From assembly GCA_021296235.1 (NCBI GenBank), contig JAGWAS010000021.1:1096-65095 (forward strand): a stretch of 64,000 nucleotides of DNA, read 5' to 3'. Below are positions 54,538 through 63,435 of this stretch, one piece after another. Position 1 is the first letter of the stretch, and the number at the start of each line of letters is the position of its first letter. The notes beneath the pieces were generated by a model, which did not search any database, was not told the DNA's origin, and saw nothing but the letters and a program-made list of their open reading frames with translations. This DNA comes from Paracoccaceae bacterium. Lineage in GTDB: Bacteria; Pseudomonadota; Alphaproteobacteria; Rhodobacterales; Rhodobacteraceae. The translations under genes and the position numbers were made by a program.

Positions 54538-55697
54538 CGAAGATCCTCCTTCACCTTTGCGCCAACCATTTCCCGGAACACACCCGCGGCAAGTTCAGCG
54601 GTGGCCGGATCGTTGACGTGGCCGTCCGTATGCAGGATTTCCACCTCGCCGCCTGATGCCGCCGCAAACCCACTCGCAAAGGCCTCCCGACCTTTTCTGT
54701 TTTCCAGTGCACCGCCTCTGCGGTCCTCCGACGAAAATCCTCCCATTGGAATGATGATGGCCGCATGTGATCCGGAACCGGAAAGCCGTTCCGCCAGATT
54801 CCAGCCAAGTCCGGCCATTGCTTCAACTGACAGTCCAATATGCGTGATTTGCGGGCTATGAGTGTATTTCTGCCACTTTTCGCGACCCATGCCAAACGCC
54901 CGGCCCCTTATTTTCGTCAGGAAATTCACGCCACCAGGCAACAGCACCCTGGGGCATCCGTCCGGAGCATCGAACCGGTTTTCCGAAACACTGGTTTCAG
55001 GATCCATGCCAAGGCTGACCAATTCATGGATTGTATAGTCCAGAATTCCGCCGAAGCCGCCCTTTTTGGCCAATCTCGCCATCGTGTTTCCGCCATGTCC
55101 GTTTGCATGGAATACTGCGCATTCGAAGCGCGCTGCCTCCAGTGCGGATTTGGCCTGCCTGACACCGGGCGAAGTAACTCCGAGGGCGGTCATCGCAACC
55201 AATTCATCGCCAGCTTGGATGGTGTGCTCCCAGTCCATCCCGGCCAGACCAACAACCGATGCGGCAGCTCCCCGCAGCACATGCTTTGTCAACCGGTTAA
55301 GCCCTTCAATGTCGCAGACGGCGGGTATTATGGTGACTTCCTCCAAACCGGGGATCTCCCGGGTATCCAAAACCTGTGTGGTGATCAGCACTTTCCACGC
55401 ATCTACCGCCGCGCCTGAAAAAACACCGGCTACGATTTGGCTGCCGGTTCCACCCCCGATCCCAACCACAGCCTTAAGTTCTGATCGGCAGGCCAGTTTC
55501 GTGAGTTCGGTTGCCACCCGTTCCGATGCCTGTGCCATGGCAGCGAGCTTTTCCTCGCCGGACAACTGGCTTTCGCGGGAATTGATCGACGCATCGACAA
55601 TGACACAGTCTTCGCCAAGGCCTGAAATGCAGCCCTTCAGAAAATTGGCTTCAGCAGATTTGGTGTTCAGCGTTGCAATGATTGCCACGGTCGGCAT
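54534..55697 (-). CDS. Tm-1-like ATP-binding domain protein (UPF0261)
   Basis: The 387-residue protein starts MPTVAIIATLNTKSAEANFL and contains VGIGGGTGSQIVAGV, PAVCDIEGLNRLTKHVL and GILDYTIHEL, all typical of the UPF0261/Tm-1 family whose plant member binds a viral replicase. The bacterial function is unknown. It is usually paired with a PEP-hydrolase-like protein, but here it is paired with a class II aldolase. The ATG at 55697 fits the family N-terminus; the frame is open to 56129. Confidence 0.85.
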   Translation of the reverse strand: MPTVAIIATLNTKSAEANFLKGCISGLGEDCVIVDASINSRESQLSGEEKLAAMAQASERVATELTKLACRSELKAVVGIGGGTGSQIVAGVFSGAAVDAWKVLITTQVLDTREIPGLEEVTIIPAVCDIEGLNRLTKHVLRGAAASVVGLAGMDWEHTIQAGDELVAMTALGVTSPGVRQAKSALEAARFECAVFHANGHGGNTMARLAKKGGFGGILDYTIHELVSLGMDPETSVSENRFDAPDGCPRVLLPGGVNFLTKIRGRAFGMGREKWQKYTHSPQITHIGLSVEAMAGLGWNLAERLSGSGSHAAIIIPMGGFSSEDRRGGALENRKGREAFASGFAAASGGEVEILHTDGHVNDPATAELAAGVFREMVGAKVKEDLR

Positions 55698-56285
55698 CGT
55701 CAGCGCTCTCCACCATCGGGCGGGGTCAGAACGGTCACCACCTTCGGTCTTTCCGATTTTTGGATGCAATCCATACTTTCGATTCCCTTCCGCCGGCGAA
55801 CACAATGGCACGAATGAGCACCGAAGACACCCGCGTTCCCGGTTGCCCCAAACTTTGGCAGGCCACCATTCAAAAATGGCCCGGCGGGTGGTGAATGCAA
55901 CCGCCGGAGCAGATGTCTGAATTCCGTATTGTTCCAACTCCGAAGCGGATTCCGGGGCAAACAGATCACCGGAACGGAAATCCGAGTTGGTCCAAAAAGA
56001 AAGTGAATTGAGATGGTTGCGATCGCCAATGTCGAATTTGGTGGATTCCGCACGCGCAGAATTGGAGTTCCTGGCGCAAACCTGTCCCAGGGACTTCATC
56101 GGACGGGGGTGCCCTGTCAAAAATGACATTCATGCAGACCCGGCATTGCCGCCGTTTCCTCTTTTGGCGGAACTGAGTGAATCCTATCCTTTTGCTGCGG
56201 TCCCATGGGGCAATGGGAATTTGCAAATCCGACCGATATCTGAATACAGCCCCGGCAGTTTAGTTGAAGAATGGGGAGGACCGAA
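55698..56285. other. Divergent regulatory region between Tm-1-like and lactonase-like genes
   Basis: About 590 bases with no recognised gene. The promoters of both divergent operons should lie here. The end has GGGAGGA 5 bases before the ATG at 56286. I do not see the 16-bp LacI palindrome found at 61571 here. Confidence 0.4.
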
Positions 56286-57131
56286 ATGGGTGTGAAGGAA
56301 ACCAGGATTTTTCCAATCAACACCGGTTGGCTGGAAGCCGACCTTGGAACGTATGTCTTCTGGAAAGGACCCGCCGGCAAGAAAATATGGAACCCCGTCT
56401 ACTGCTTCTATGTCGACACCGGCGAACACAAGATCATGGTCGACACCGGGCTTTGCGATGAGGAACGTGCAACGCGCTACCATCACAAATGCCAGAAACG
56501 CGGTTGCCTGGAGGTTCATCAGCACTTGCGGGAAAAGCTCGGCATCGAACCCGATGACATCGACATTGTAATATTCACACACCTTCACTGGGACCACGTC
56601 CAGAACATGAAGGAGTTTCGCAACGCACGCTACATATGTCCCGAGACGGAAATTAAGTGGGCATACAATCCGCTTCCTCTTTACTATCGTACATACGAAT
56701 CCCCGGTTCTGGGAATCGAACCGGCATACAACGGTTGCAGCTTCGAACTGGTTCACGGGCCAACAACTATTGTTCCGGGGATTTCAATGTTCGAGACTCC
56801 CGGACATTCGCCCGGACACATGTCGGTTACGGTAAAGACTACCGTGGGCGATGTGGTCATAGCCGGGGACGCGATTTTCCAAGCTCGCAACATGGAACCG
56901 AATGAAGAGGAAAAGTGGAGATATTGGGTTCCGGCAAGGTTCGTGAATTCGATTGAGGGCTGGAAATCCGTGGAAGAAATCGACAAGCGCGCCGATTACA
57001 TTCTTCCTTGCCACGATGAAGCTGTCGGGGAGCATGAATTCTACCCGTTCAACGGCATGACACCGCGTCAACGCAGAAGGGTCATTCCCGGGCTGCAATT
57101 CTACTTTGCCGACATGCCGGAGCATCCCTGA
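56286..57131 (+). CDS. MBL-fold hydrolase, lactonase-like
   Basis: The 281-residue protein has the two-zinc motif THLHWDHVQN (about residues 96-105), then ETPGHSPGHMS, the bridging Asp in IAGDAIFQ and the last His in LPCHDEAV. The H-x-H-x-D-H signature and length resemble N-acyl homoserine lactonases and other lactone hydrolases. In this locus of aldolases and a HAD phosphatase it could open a sugar-acid lactone. The ATG at 56286 has a GGAGGA site. Confidence 0.85.
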   Translation: MGVKETRIFPINTGWLEADLGTYVFWKGPAGKKIWNPVYCFYVDTGEHKIMVDTGLCDEERATRYHHKCQKRGCLEVHQHLREKLGIEPDDIDIVIFTHLHWDHVQNMKEFRNARYICPETEIKWAYNPLPLYYRTYESPVLGIEPAYNGCSFELVHGPTTIVPGISMFETPGHSPGHMSVTVKTTVGDVVIAGDAIFQARNMEPNEEEKWRYWVPARFVNSIEGWKSVEEIDKRADYILPCHDEAVGEHEFYPFNGMTPRQRRRVIPGLQFYFADMPEHP

Positions 57132-57132
57132 A

Positions 57133-58008
57133 TTGACCGTTCTCACAGACTGCCTAAGGGACATCGAACAGCTATTTGATGTAGCGGTGCTGGACCAGTA
57201 CGGCGTGTTGCACAATGGAATTGAACCCTACCCCTTTGCCAACGCCGCTCTCGACTTCCTAAAGGATTCGGGAAAAGCGTTTGCCATTCTGTCCAATTCC
57301 GGAAAACGGGCGGAACTCAACAAGGACCGCATTTGCCGGCTGGGTGTACGGCTTGACCGGAATTGCTTGGTCGAGACTTCCGGGGAAGCCTGTTGGCGGG
57401 ATTTCGATGCAGCCGAGCTTGTTGTGTCACCCGGGAACCGGCAAACTGCCTTTCCGGTTGAGACCAAGGTTGGGGATGCCAAGGGATGGGCTGCAGGAAA
57501 CCGTCACATTGAAATTGTCTCCAATCTCGACCGGGCGGATACGGTTCTGCTAATGGGCATGCCGGAGCCCGAAAGACTTGATGACGTGTTCAACATGTTT
57601 GAGCGGGCAATCGTGCAAAACTTGCCTCTGATCTGTACCAATCCGGACCGATTATCGACCGGCCGAAACGGAACACTGCCATCGCCCGGCATTCTTGCCG
57701 ATCGGTTTGGAGAGCTCGGGGGACGTGTCATCTGGTACGGAAAACCTCACCCGAGGGTATTTGAGGTTGTTCGCGACCGGTTTCCCGATGTCGATCCACG
57801 CAGAATCTTGATGATTGGCGATTCCATGGAGCATGACATCGCTGGAGCGAAGCGGGCCGGCTGGTCAACCGCCTTTGTGCGGGGTGGAATTCACGCGGAG
57901 GAGTTCCGTCATGCACCCGGCAACGACTCGATTTTGGCCACGCTGCAACAGCTGGCAAACCGGTCCGACTGCTTCGCTCCGGACTTCTCACTACCGGAAC
58001 TCCGTTGA
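57133..58008 (+). CDS. HAD-superfamily phosphatase, subfamily IIA (NagD-like)
   Basis: The 291-residue protein has the nucleophile motif DVAVLDQYGVLHNG (Asp in DQYG), motif II in ILSNSGKR and a C-terminal YGKPHPRVFE, then MIGDSMEHDIAGAKRAG, the pattern of subfamily IIA phosphatases. The start is TTG 57133, just after the MBL stop; TTG 57106 is also possible. It probably removes phosphate from a sugar-acid intermediate. The stop overlaps the next gene by 4 bases (TTGA). Confidence 0.82.
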   Translation: MTVLTDCLRDIEQLFDVAVLDQYGVLHNGIEPYPFANAALDFLKDSGKAFAILSNSGKRAELNKDRICRLGVRLDRNCLVETSGEACWRDFDAAELVVSPGNRQTAFPVETKVGDAKGWAAGNRHIEIVSNLDRADTVLLMGMPEPERLDDVFNMFERAIVQNLPLICTNPDRLSTGRNGTLPSPGILADRFGELGGRVIWYGKPHPRVFEVVRDRFPDVDPRRILMIGDSMEHDIAGAKRAGWSTAFVRGGIHAEEFRHAPGNDSILATLQQLANRSDCFAPDFSLPELR

Positions 58009-59015
58009 CTCACACGCCAGTATTTCCTCAACCACCAGTTGGTTTCGCTGACCTGTCAAGGCGCATCGGAACCGATCCAATGCTGGTTCAGGGACCTGGA
58101 GGAAACACATCAGTCAAGTTCGGCAACATCATGTGGATCAAGGCCTCAGGAACCCTGCTGTCAAATGCCGGGATGACCGAAATCTTCACACCGGTGGATG
58201 TTCAGCGCGCTGTTGCAGAAATTGATTTGGGCGAAGTTTCCCCGAAACACGACATTCGCCTTGATCCGGAGGATGGCCACCGACCTTCGATCGAAACCGG
58301 ATTCCATGCTCTGCTGCCCTGGAAATATGTGTTTCACTACCATTCCGTGAACGCCCTGGCACATCTTACCTCTGAAGAGGGGCAAGCGGCGGCTCTTGCG
58401 AAACTCTCCGACTTGTCTCCGATTCCAATCGGCTACAGCAAGCCGGGAATTCCGCTTTCCCGAATGATTCGGGAGTCCATCAATGGACGTGAATCAAGGG
58501 TGGTTTTGCTCAAGAATCACGGCATGATCGTTTGTGACAATTCCATTGCCGAAATCCGGAACCTCATCGACAAGACGGAAAAGCGCCTGTGGCTCAACCC
58601 GGAAGTGGATTGCGCAGCGGAGCCCGGTCAGCAGGAATTTCCCGGATGGGTTTCATTTTCCGGATCCGGACTATTTGAGCAAGACCCACTTCTTGCCAAG
58701 CGTCTGACTTCCGGTTGCTACTTCCCCGATCAGGCAGTGTTCCTAGGTCCGGAAATTCCTGTTTTGTCTGCAGACGAACTCCAGAAACGGCCCGATCCGT
58801 GTGTCCAGGCTGCGGTGATACAGGGCGGCGGCCTCCACCTGCGTGCAGGGGCACCGACGGCAGTGCGAGAGCAACTCGAATGCCTGATCGCAGTACTTGC
58901 GAGGATACCAAAATCATGGAATCCACGTACGTTGGCAAACTCGGAGATCGGCGAGCTAATCGATTGGGATGCCGAGAAGTACCGCCGTGCACTGTCCGAA
59001 AAGAACTCTAACTGA
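58005..59015 (+). CDS. Class II aldolase-family protein 2
   Basis: The 336-residue protein has GPGGNTSVKFGN, then WIKASGTLLSNAG, FHYHSVNALAH with the zinc-binding His pair, and LLKNHGMIVC. It resembles the aldolase domain of bifunctional RhaD-type or short aldolases. The C-terminal 120 residues are an extra domain of unknown role. The TTG start overlaps the HAD stop. With the MBL and HAD genes it forms a three-gene operon. Confidence 0.85.
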   Translation: MTHTPVFPQPPVGFADLSRRIGTDPMLVQGPGGNTSVKFGNIMWIKASGTLLSNAGMTEIFTPVDVQRAVAEIDLGEVSPKHDIRLDPEDGHRPSIETGFHALLPWKYVFHYHSVNALAHLTSEEGQAAALAKLSDLSPIPIGYSKPGIPLSRMIRESINGRESRVVLLKNHGMIVCDNSIAEIRNLIDKTEKRLWLNPEVDCAAEPGQQEFPGWVSFSGSGLFEQDPLLAKRLTSGCYFPDQAVFLGPEIPVLSADELQKRPDPCVQAAVIQGGGLHLRAGAPTAVREQLECLIAVLARIPKSWNPRTLANSEIGELIDWDAEKYRRALSEKNSN

Positions 59016-59152
59016 GCCTCAATCTCGGAATTGATTTGGTTACGTCCAAGCGGCAACAACAGGAACATGGATGCCACTTAACCGGCAACATCACGGGTGC
59101 GTAACAGACCCACTTCCAATTCCAGGTTTCGGGGGCAGCTGTGGCCGGTTTG

Positions 59153-60040
59153 TTACCGTACTACCCCGAATGATCTTCTGCCCATGGCCTTCTGCACCTC
59201 GTAAATCGAACCCTGCTCCGGCGGGTCCGGAAAAGCAATGCGCATCGGACAGGGCACCACTCGCGGCTCAAGGGTTGCTGAGCCGCACAGGATGCGGTCG
59301 TCGAATTCCTCAATTCCTTCCCATTTGCCGCGCCCGCCGACCACCGGAAAGGTGTCTGCCGCCATCATCTCGTAAAAGATGATTCGGCGGTCCCTGGCCG
59401 AAGTGTTGAGAGCTGAGCCGTGGACAATGCGCGCATGGTGGATTGATATTGATCCGGCAGGTCCGATTAACGGCACGGCCTGTTTCACATCCAACCCGCA
59501 TGCTTCCAAATCCATGGCTCCGGCAAAGACACCGTTGTGATGGTGATTGTAGATTTCGCCCCTGTGGGTGCCCGGAATAACCATCAACGGACCGTTTTCG
59601 AGGTCCATGTCGTCAATGATCAGCCCAACGGCCAACACGTCGTCGTTGGTGTAGGGGTAGAACGCCCAGTCCTGATGCCACTCAACCGCTGCACCAAAGC
59701 CAGCGGATTTCATGTTGAGTTTCGTGGTTTGCAGGCGCAAATCGGGTCCGATCAGATCTCGGACCGGTGCGAGGATGTGATCAGACCGCATCAGATCATC
59801 AACCACTTCCGATTGGGTGTGTGGAAGCTTTACCCTGCGTATTCGGGGGGCATCCGGTGTGTGGCTGTCCTCAAGATCAATCCTATCGTCGGATTCTGTC
59901 ATCTTGCGGGCCATGTCCTGAAATCGTGAAATTTCAGCGCGTATCGCGTTGATGATCCCGTCAGGAACCCGACCCTCAATGATCAGGTATCCCTGACATT
60001 CGTAGAATTCAATCTGGGACGGCGTCAACGTTTCGGGCAT
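59153..60040 (-). CDS. PhyH-family Fe(II)/2-oxoglutarate dioxygenase
   Basis: The 295-residue protein belongs to the phytanoyl-CoA dioxygenase superfamily. The iron ligands are visible as WHQDW (about residues 120-124, H-x-D) and the distal His in RIVHGSALNTS, followed by the 2-oxoglutarate Arg in SARDRRIIF. Family members hydroxylate phytanoyl-CoA, ectoine, phosphonates or amines. It converges with the aldolase gene and is downstream of the LacI gene on the same strand. Confidence 0.87.
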   Translation of the reverse strand: MPETLTPSQIEFYECQGYLIIEGRVPDGIINAIRAEISRFQDMARKMTESDDRIDLEDSHTPDAPRIRRVKLPHTQSEVVDDLMRSDHILAPVRDLIGPDLRLQTTKLNMKSAGFGAAVEWHQDWAFYPYTNDDVLAVGLIIDDMDLENGPLMVIPGTHRGEIYNHHHNGVFAGAMDLEACGLDVKQAVPLIGPAGSISIHHARIVHGSALNTSARDRRIIFYEMMAADTFPVVGGRGKWEGIEEFDDRILCGSATLEPRVVPCPMRIAFPDPPEQGSIYEVQKAMGRRSFGVVR

Positions 60041-60339
60041 CAGTCAGTCTCCGGTTGCCAATGCCGGATCAATGGTCCGGCGCATGGTCGGACTATACCA
60101 GTGCGATCTTGGTCGTGCCCGCCAGCAAATTCATTCGTCGAGGCAGCTGCATGTTGATTGAACGCTTGCAACCACAATTCCTCCATATTGTCTTGAACTC
60201 GCAAAGTAACTTCAATTGGGCAGAAAGCGGACTTTGGATGTTCGGGAAAACCAGCTCTTCTTTCAAAACCAATCGGCAAGACCCTCGCAAAGCAACCGGG
60301 CGCGGCAACACCTAATGAACCCTCCGATGGGGAACACCG
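60041..60339. other. Intergenic stretch between PhyH and LacI genes
   Basis: Three hundred bases with no recognised gene. The promoter of the PhyH gene could lie here. No clear palindrome or terminator is seen. Confidence 0.35.
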
Positions 60340-61503
60340 TCATTCGCCGTCAGAATACGGTCGACTAACAGAACCCAAGATCGTTGCAGGGGAGGGCAAC
60401 TGGCTCTTGCTCCGCCTGTTTGTACCGGAAACCGGACCCTTTGGAGGGGCTGATGAATTTCGGAGTATCAGTTGCACTTCGACCGAAGTGTGCCTGGTAC
60501 CTTCATCTCCGCTCAATTCCCCCAGAATGTGGTTGGCGGCACTGGCGCCCATCTCCTCTGCTGGAACGTTGATTGTCGTAAGGGGTGGGTTGGAGTGCAT
60601 CGCAAATTCGAGATTGTCGAAACCGACAACGGAAATATCGCCGGGAACCTCCATTCCCGTAGCCGTGCATTCCAAGAGTGCTCCCAATGCGAGAACATCG
60701 TTTCCGCAAATGATGGCGGTTGGCGGCGGAATGTTTCGCGACAAAAGTAGTTCGCAGGCCTTTCTGCCATCAGAAATGGAATAGGGACGTTCCGCAACCA
60801 TGGAATTGCGCAACTCAATTCCATGTCTCAGAAGCTCCTCCCGAATACCTTCCAGCCGCTTTGTTGTGCGATCATTGTCCTTCGTGATTCCGGAAATTAC
60901 GCAGATATTCCTATGTCCCAGATGCACCAGGTGTCGGGCAATCTTTGCCGCCGCAAAGGAATTGTCGAATCCCACGGTCGGGCAGTCACCTTTGGGGTTG
61001 TAGGCATATGTATTGACGAACGGAACGGCGAACTGATCCAGCAGTTCGTACAGCTTTGGTCTGTGTTGATCTCCCACAAGAATCAACGCCTCGGCACCGC
61101 GCTCAAGAAGCAGCCTTGCTTCCTTCAATTCGGCATTCAGATCGAAATCAAAGGTTGCGATCAAGGTTGAGATGCCTGCCTTCGAGAATCTGGAATTGGC
61201 AGCACCGACCAGCTGAGCATAAAGAGCATAATCCAAAGTCGGGATCAGAATGCCGACCATGTGTGACCGCTGGGAACGAAGTGTGCGAGCGGCATGGTTG
61301 CGCACATATCCAAGTTCGAGCATCGCACTTTCGATTCGGAAACGCTTTTCGGGGGATACCTTTTCTGGGTGATTAATTGCGCGCGATATCGTCGCAGGTG
61401 CACAGCCAGCAAGTCTGGCTACGTCCGCCAGACGAGCCCGCGACACAACATCTTGCAATCGATTTTCTACTTCAGACGCCAAATTGATGGTTCCTTCACT
61501 CAA
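60340..61503 (-). CDS. LacI-family transcriptional regulator
   Basis: The 387-residue protein has the HTH ADVARLAGCAPATISRAINHP (about residues 26-46), then the hinge and a periplasmic-binding-like ligand domain with MVGILIPTLDYALYAQLV, CGNDVLALGALLE and VVGFDNLEFAMHSNPPLTTI. It is divergent from the TRAP gene pair. A perfect 16-bp palindrome (61571-61586) between them fits as its operator. The C-terminal 30 residues are low-complexity. Confidence 0.9.
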   Translation of the reverse strand: MSEGTINLASEVENRLQDVVSRARLADVARLAGCAPATISRAINHPEKVSPEKRFRIESAMLELGYVRNHAARTLRSQRSHMVGILIPTLDYALYAQLVGAANSRFSKAGISTLIATFDFDLNAELKEARLLLERGAEALILVGDQHRPKLYELLDQFAVPFVNTYAYNPKGDCPTVGFDNSFAAAKIARHLVHLGHRNICVISGITKDNDRTTKRLEGIREELLRHGIELRNSMVAERPYSISDGRKACELLLSRNIPPPTAIICGNDVLALGALLECTATGMEVPGDISVVGFDNLEFAMHSNPPLTTINVPAEEMGASAANHILGELSGDEGTRHTSVEVQLILRNSSAPPKGPVSGTNRRSKSQLPSPATILGSVSRPYSDGE

Positions 61504-61570
61504 TAACGTTTACCTTATCAGTTGTTTATCGATTTTGGAAGAATTGTGTTGACTCCATGAGTTGGTACTG

Positions 61571-61586
61571 ATGAAATCGATTTCAT
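61571..61586. promoter_or_regulatory. LacI-family operator palindrome
   Basis: ATGAAATCGATTTCAT is a perfect palindrome with a central CG, as is typical of LacI/GalR operators. It lies 33 bases before the DctQ start and about 70 bases before the LacI start. Confidence 0.8.
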
Positions 61587-61618
61587 AACGATGCAAACCC
61601 CGGGGAGGAGGGGGGAGA

Positions 61619-62122
61619 ATGTCGCAGCCGGAGGTTTGGCAGAGTTCGAAGATCCTGTCGGCACTTTTGAGAGTTGCGACATTCTCCATCATTTTGATTT
61701 CCGTGCTGATGGTCGTGGTCACGCTGGCACAGGTGATCTTCAGATACGTTATCTCGGCCCCGCTTCCCTGGTCAGAAGAACTTGCGCGGTATTGTTTCGT
61801 TTGGATTGTATTCCTGGGCGGTGCGATCGGCCTTTCTCGAGGTATTCACCTTGGCGTCGACCTGTTCATCAATTTGCTTCCGGAGAGGGTCCAGGTTTGT
61901 CTTGACGCACTATCGAACGCGCTAATCGCTTGTTTTGCCGCTTCGGTCATCTACGCGAGCTATCCGGTCATCAACATGAACATGCTGCAACGTTCGCCGG
62001 CGCTGGGTGTTCAGATGTCATGGATCTATATCGCAATCCCGATCTCCATGTGTCTGATCGTTCTGATCTGTGCAGAACGGCTTGTGATCATACTTCGCGC
62101 CAGCCGAGAGCAGAAGGGTTAG
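61619..62122 (+). CDS. TRAP transporter small permease (DctQ type) 2
   Basis: The 167-residue protein has four membrane helices; FRYVISAPLPWSEELARYCFVW is the DctQ signature region. It partners the next gene. It starts 33 bases after the LacI operator. Confidence 0.9.
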   Translation: MSQPEVWQSSKILSALLRVATFSIILISVLMVVVTLAQVIFRYVISAPLPWSEELARYCFVWIVFLGGAIGLSRGIHLGVDLFINLLPERVQVCLDALSNALIACFAASVIYASYPVINMNMLQRSPALGVQMSWIYIAIPISMCLIVLICAERLVIILRASREQKG

Positions 62123-62130
62123 GCAGGTCG

Positions 62131-63408
62131 ATGTTGACTGTCCTTTTCATCACCTTCTTCGTGCTCTTGCTGATCAACATCCCGATCGCCTTTGCGCTCG
62201 GGATCGCGGCAGCAATGACACTGGCATTTGACAGCACGCTTCCGCTCAACAGCATTGTCACGCGCGCCTTTGTGGGTGTTGACTCGTTTACACTCCTTGC
62301 GATCCCGTTCTTCATCATTGCGGGCGAGTTGATGAACGCCTGCGGGATTACTGAGCGAATTGTTGCTTTCTCAAGGACTCTTGTTGGACATATTCGCGGT
62401 GGTCTGGCCCATGTGACCATTGTGTCAAACATGTTCTTTTCCGGCATTTCAGGATCGGCAACCGCTGATGCTTCCGCACTGGGGTCCATGATGATCCCGG
62501 CCATGAAGAAAAACGGATTCGATGCTGACTATGCCGTCGCTGTCAATTCCTCGGCCAGCGCGATGGGGCCAATTATTCCTCCTAGTATCATGATGGTGAT
62601 CTATGGCTCCATCGCGAATGTGTCCATCGCCCAGTTGTTTTTGGGTGGTTTTCTGCCCGGGTTGATGGTGGCGCTTGGCCTGATGTTGATGGCCTATTTC
62701 ATTGCCAGAAAACGAAACTACCCTGCCCCGCCGCGCTCAGAATTACCGCCAATTCTTCCTGCATTCCGAGATGCACTTTGGGCACTTGCCATGCCCGTGA
62801 TCATTTTGGGCGGGATATTTTCAGGGGTATTCACCGCCACCGAAGCAGGCGTGATCGCGGTGGCCTACGCGACGATCGTCGGAACCTTCGTTTACCGGAT
62901 ACTGACCTTCAGGCTAATCGGGAAACTGTTGGTCGATGCGGCGGTTACGACGGCGGCGGCGATGTTTCTGATCGCAATGGCAACATCTTTTGCATGGCTT
63001 CTGGCTTGGGCTGGATTTGGGTCTGCGGCGCTTGGCATACTTGGCCAAATTTCGACAAACCCAACCATCGCCGTCCTGCTCATTCTTGTCTTCATTCTGA
63101 TCTTGGGACTCTTCATTGAAGGCATACCGGTTCTCATCATCTTCACTCCGGTTCTGCTGCCGGTAATTCAGGGGTTGGGAATAGATCCGGTTTATTTTGG
63201 CGTTGTTCTGGTCATGGCGGTTGTGATCGGATCGGTAACGCCGCCTGTTGGCATTCTGACCTATATCTGCTGCTCGATCGCCGGACTGACCATTTCGCAG
63301 GCATTCCGCGGACTGCTGCCGTTTTGTGCCGTGCTGATCGCCGTCTTGATTGCCGTCGCGGTGTTCCCAGGCCTTGTCATGACAATCCCGAACCTTGTCG
63401 GCCACTAG
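62131..63408 (+). CDS. TRAP transporter large permease (DctM type) 2
   Basis: The 425-residue protein has about 12 membrane segments with SNMFFSGISGSATADASALG, SASAMGPIIPPSIMMVIYG and the end VTPPVGILTYI, all typical of DctM. The ATG at 62131 lies 8 bases after the DctQ stop. No DctP gene lies between LacI and here; it could follow beyond the window. Confidence 0.93.
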   Translation: MLTVLFITFFVLLLINIPIAFALGIAAAMTLAFDSTLPLNSIVTRAFVGVDSFTLLAIPFFIIAGELMNACGITERIVAFSRTLVGHIRGGLAHVTIVSNMFFSGISGSATADASALGSMMIPAMKKNGFDADYAVAVNSSASAMGPIIPPSIMMVIYGSIANVSIAQLFLGGFLPGLMVALGLMLMAYFIARKRNYPAPPRSELPPILPAFRDALWALAMPVIILGGIFSGVFTATEAGVIAVAYATIVGTFVYRILTFRLIGKLLVDAAVTTAAAMFLIAMATSFAWLLAWAGFGSAALGILGQISTNPTIAVLLILVFILILGLFIEGIPVLIIFTPVLLPVIQGLGIDPVYFGVVLVMAVVIGSVTPPVGILTYICCSIAGLTISQAFRGLLPFCAVLIAVLIAVAVFPGLVMTIPNLVGH

Positions 63409-63435
63409 CAACGATCTGGCAGAAGGAAGTCCGTC

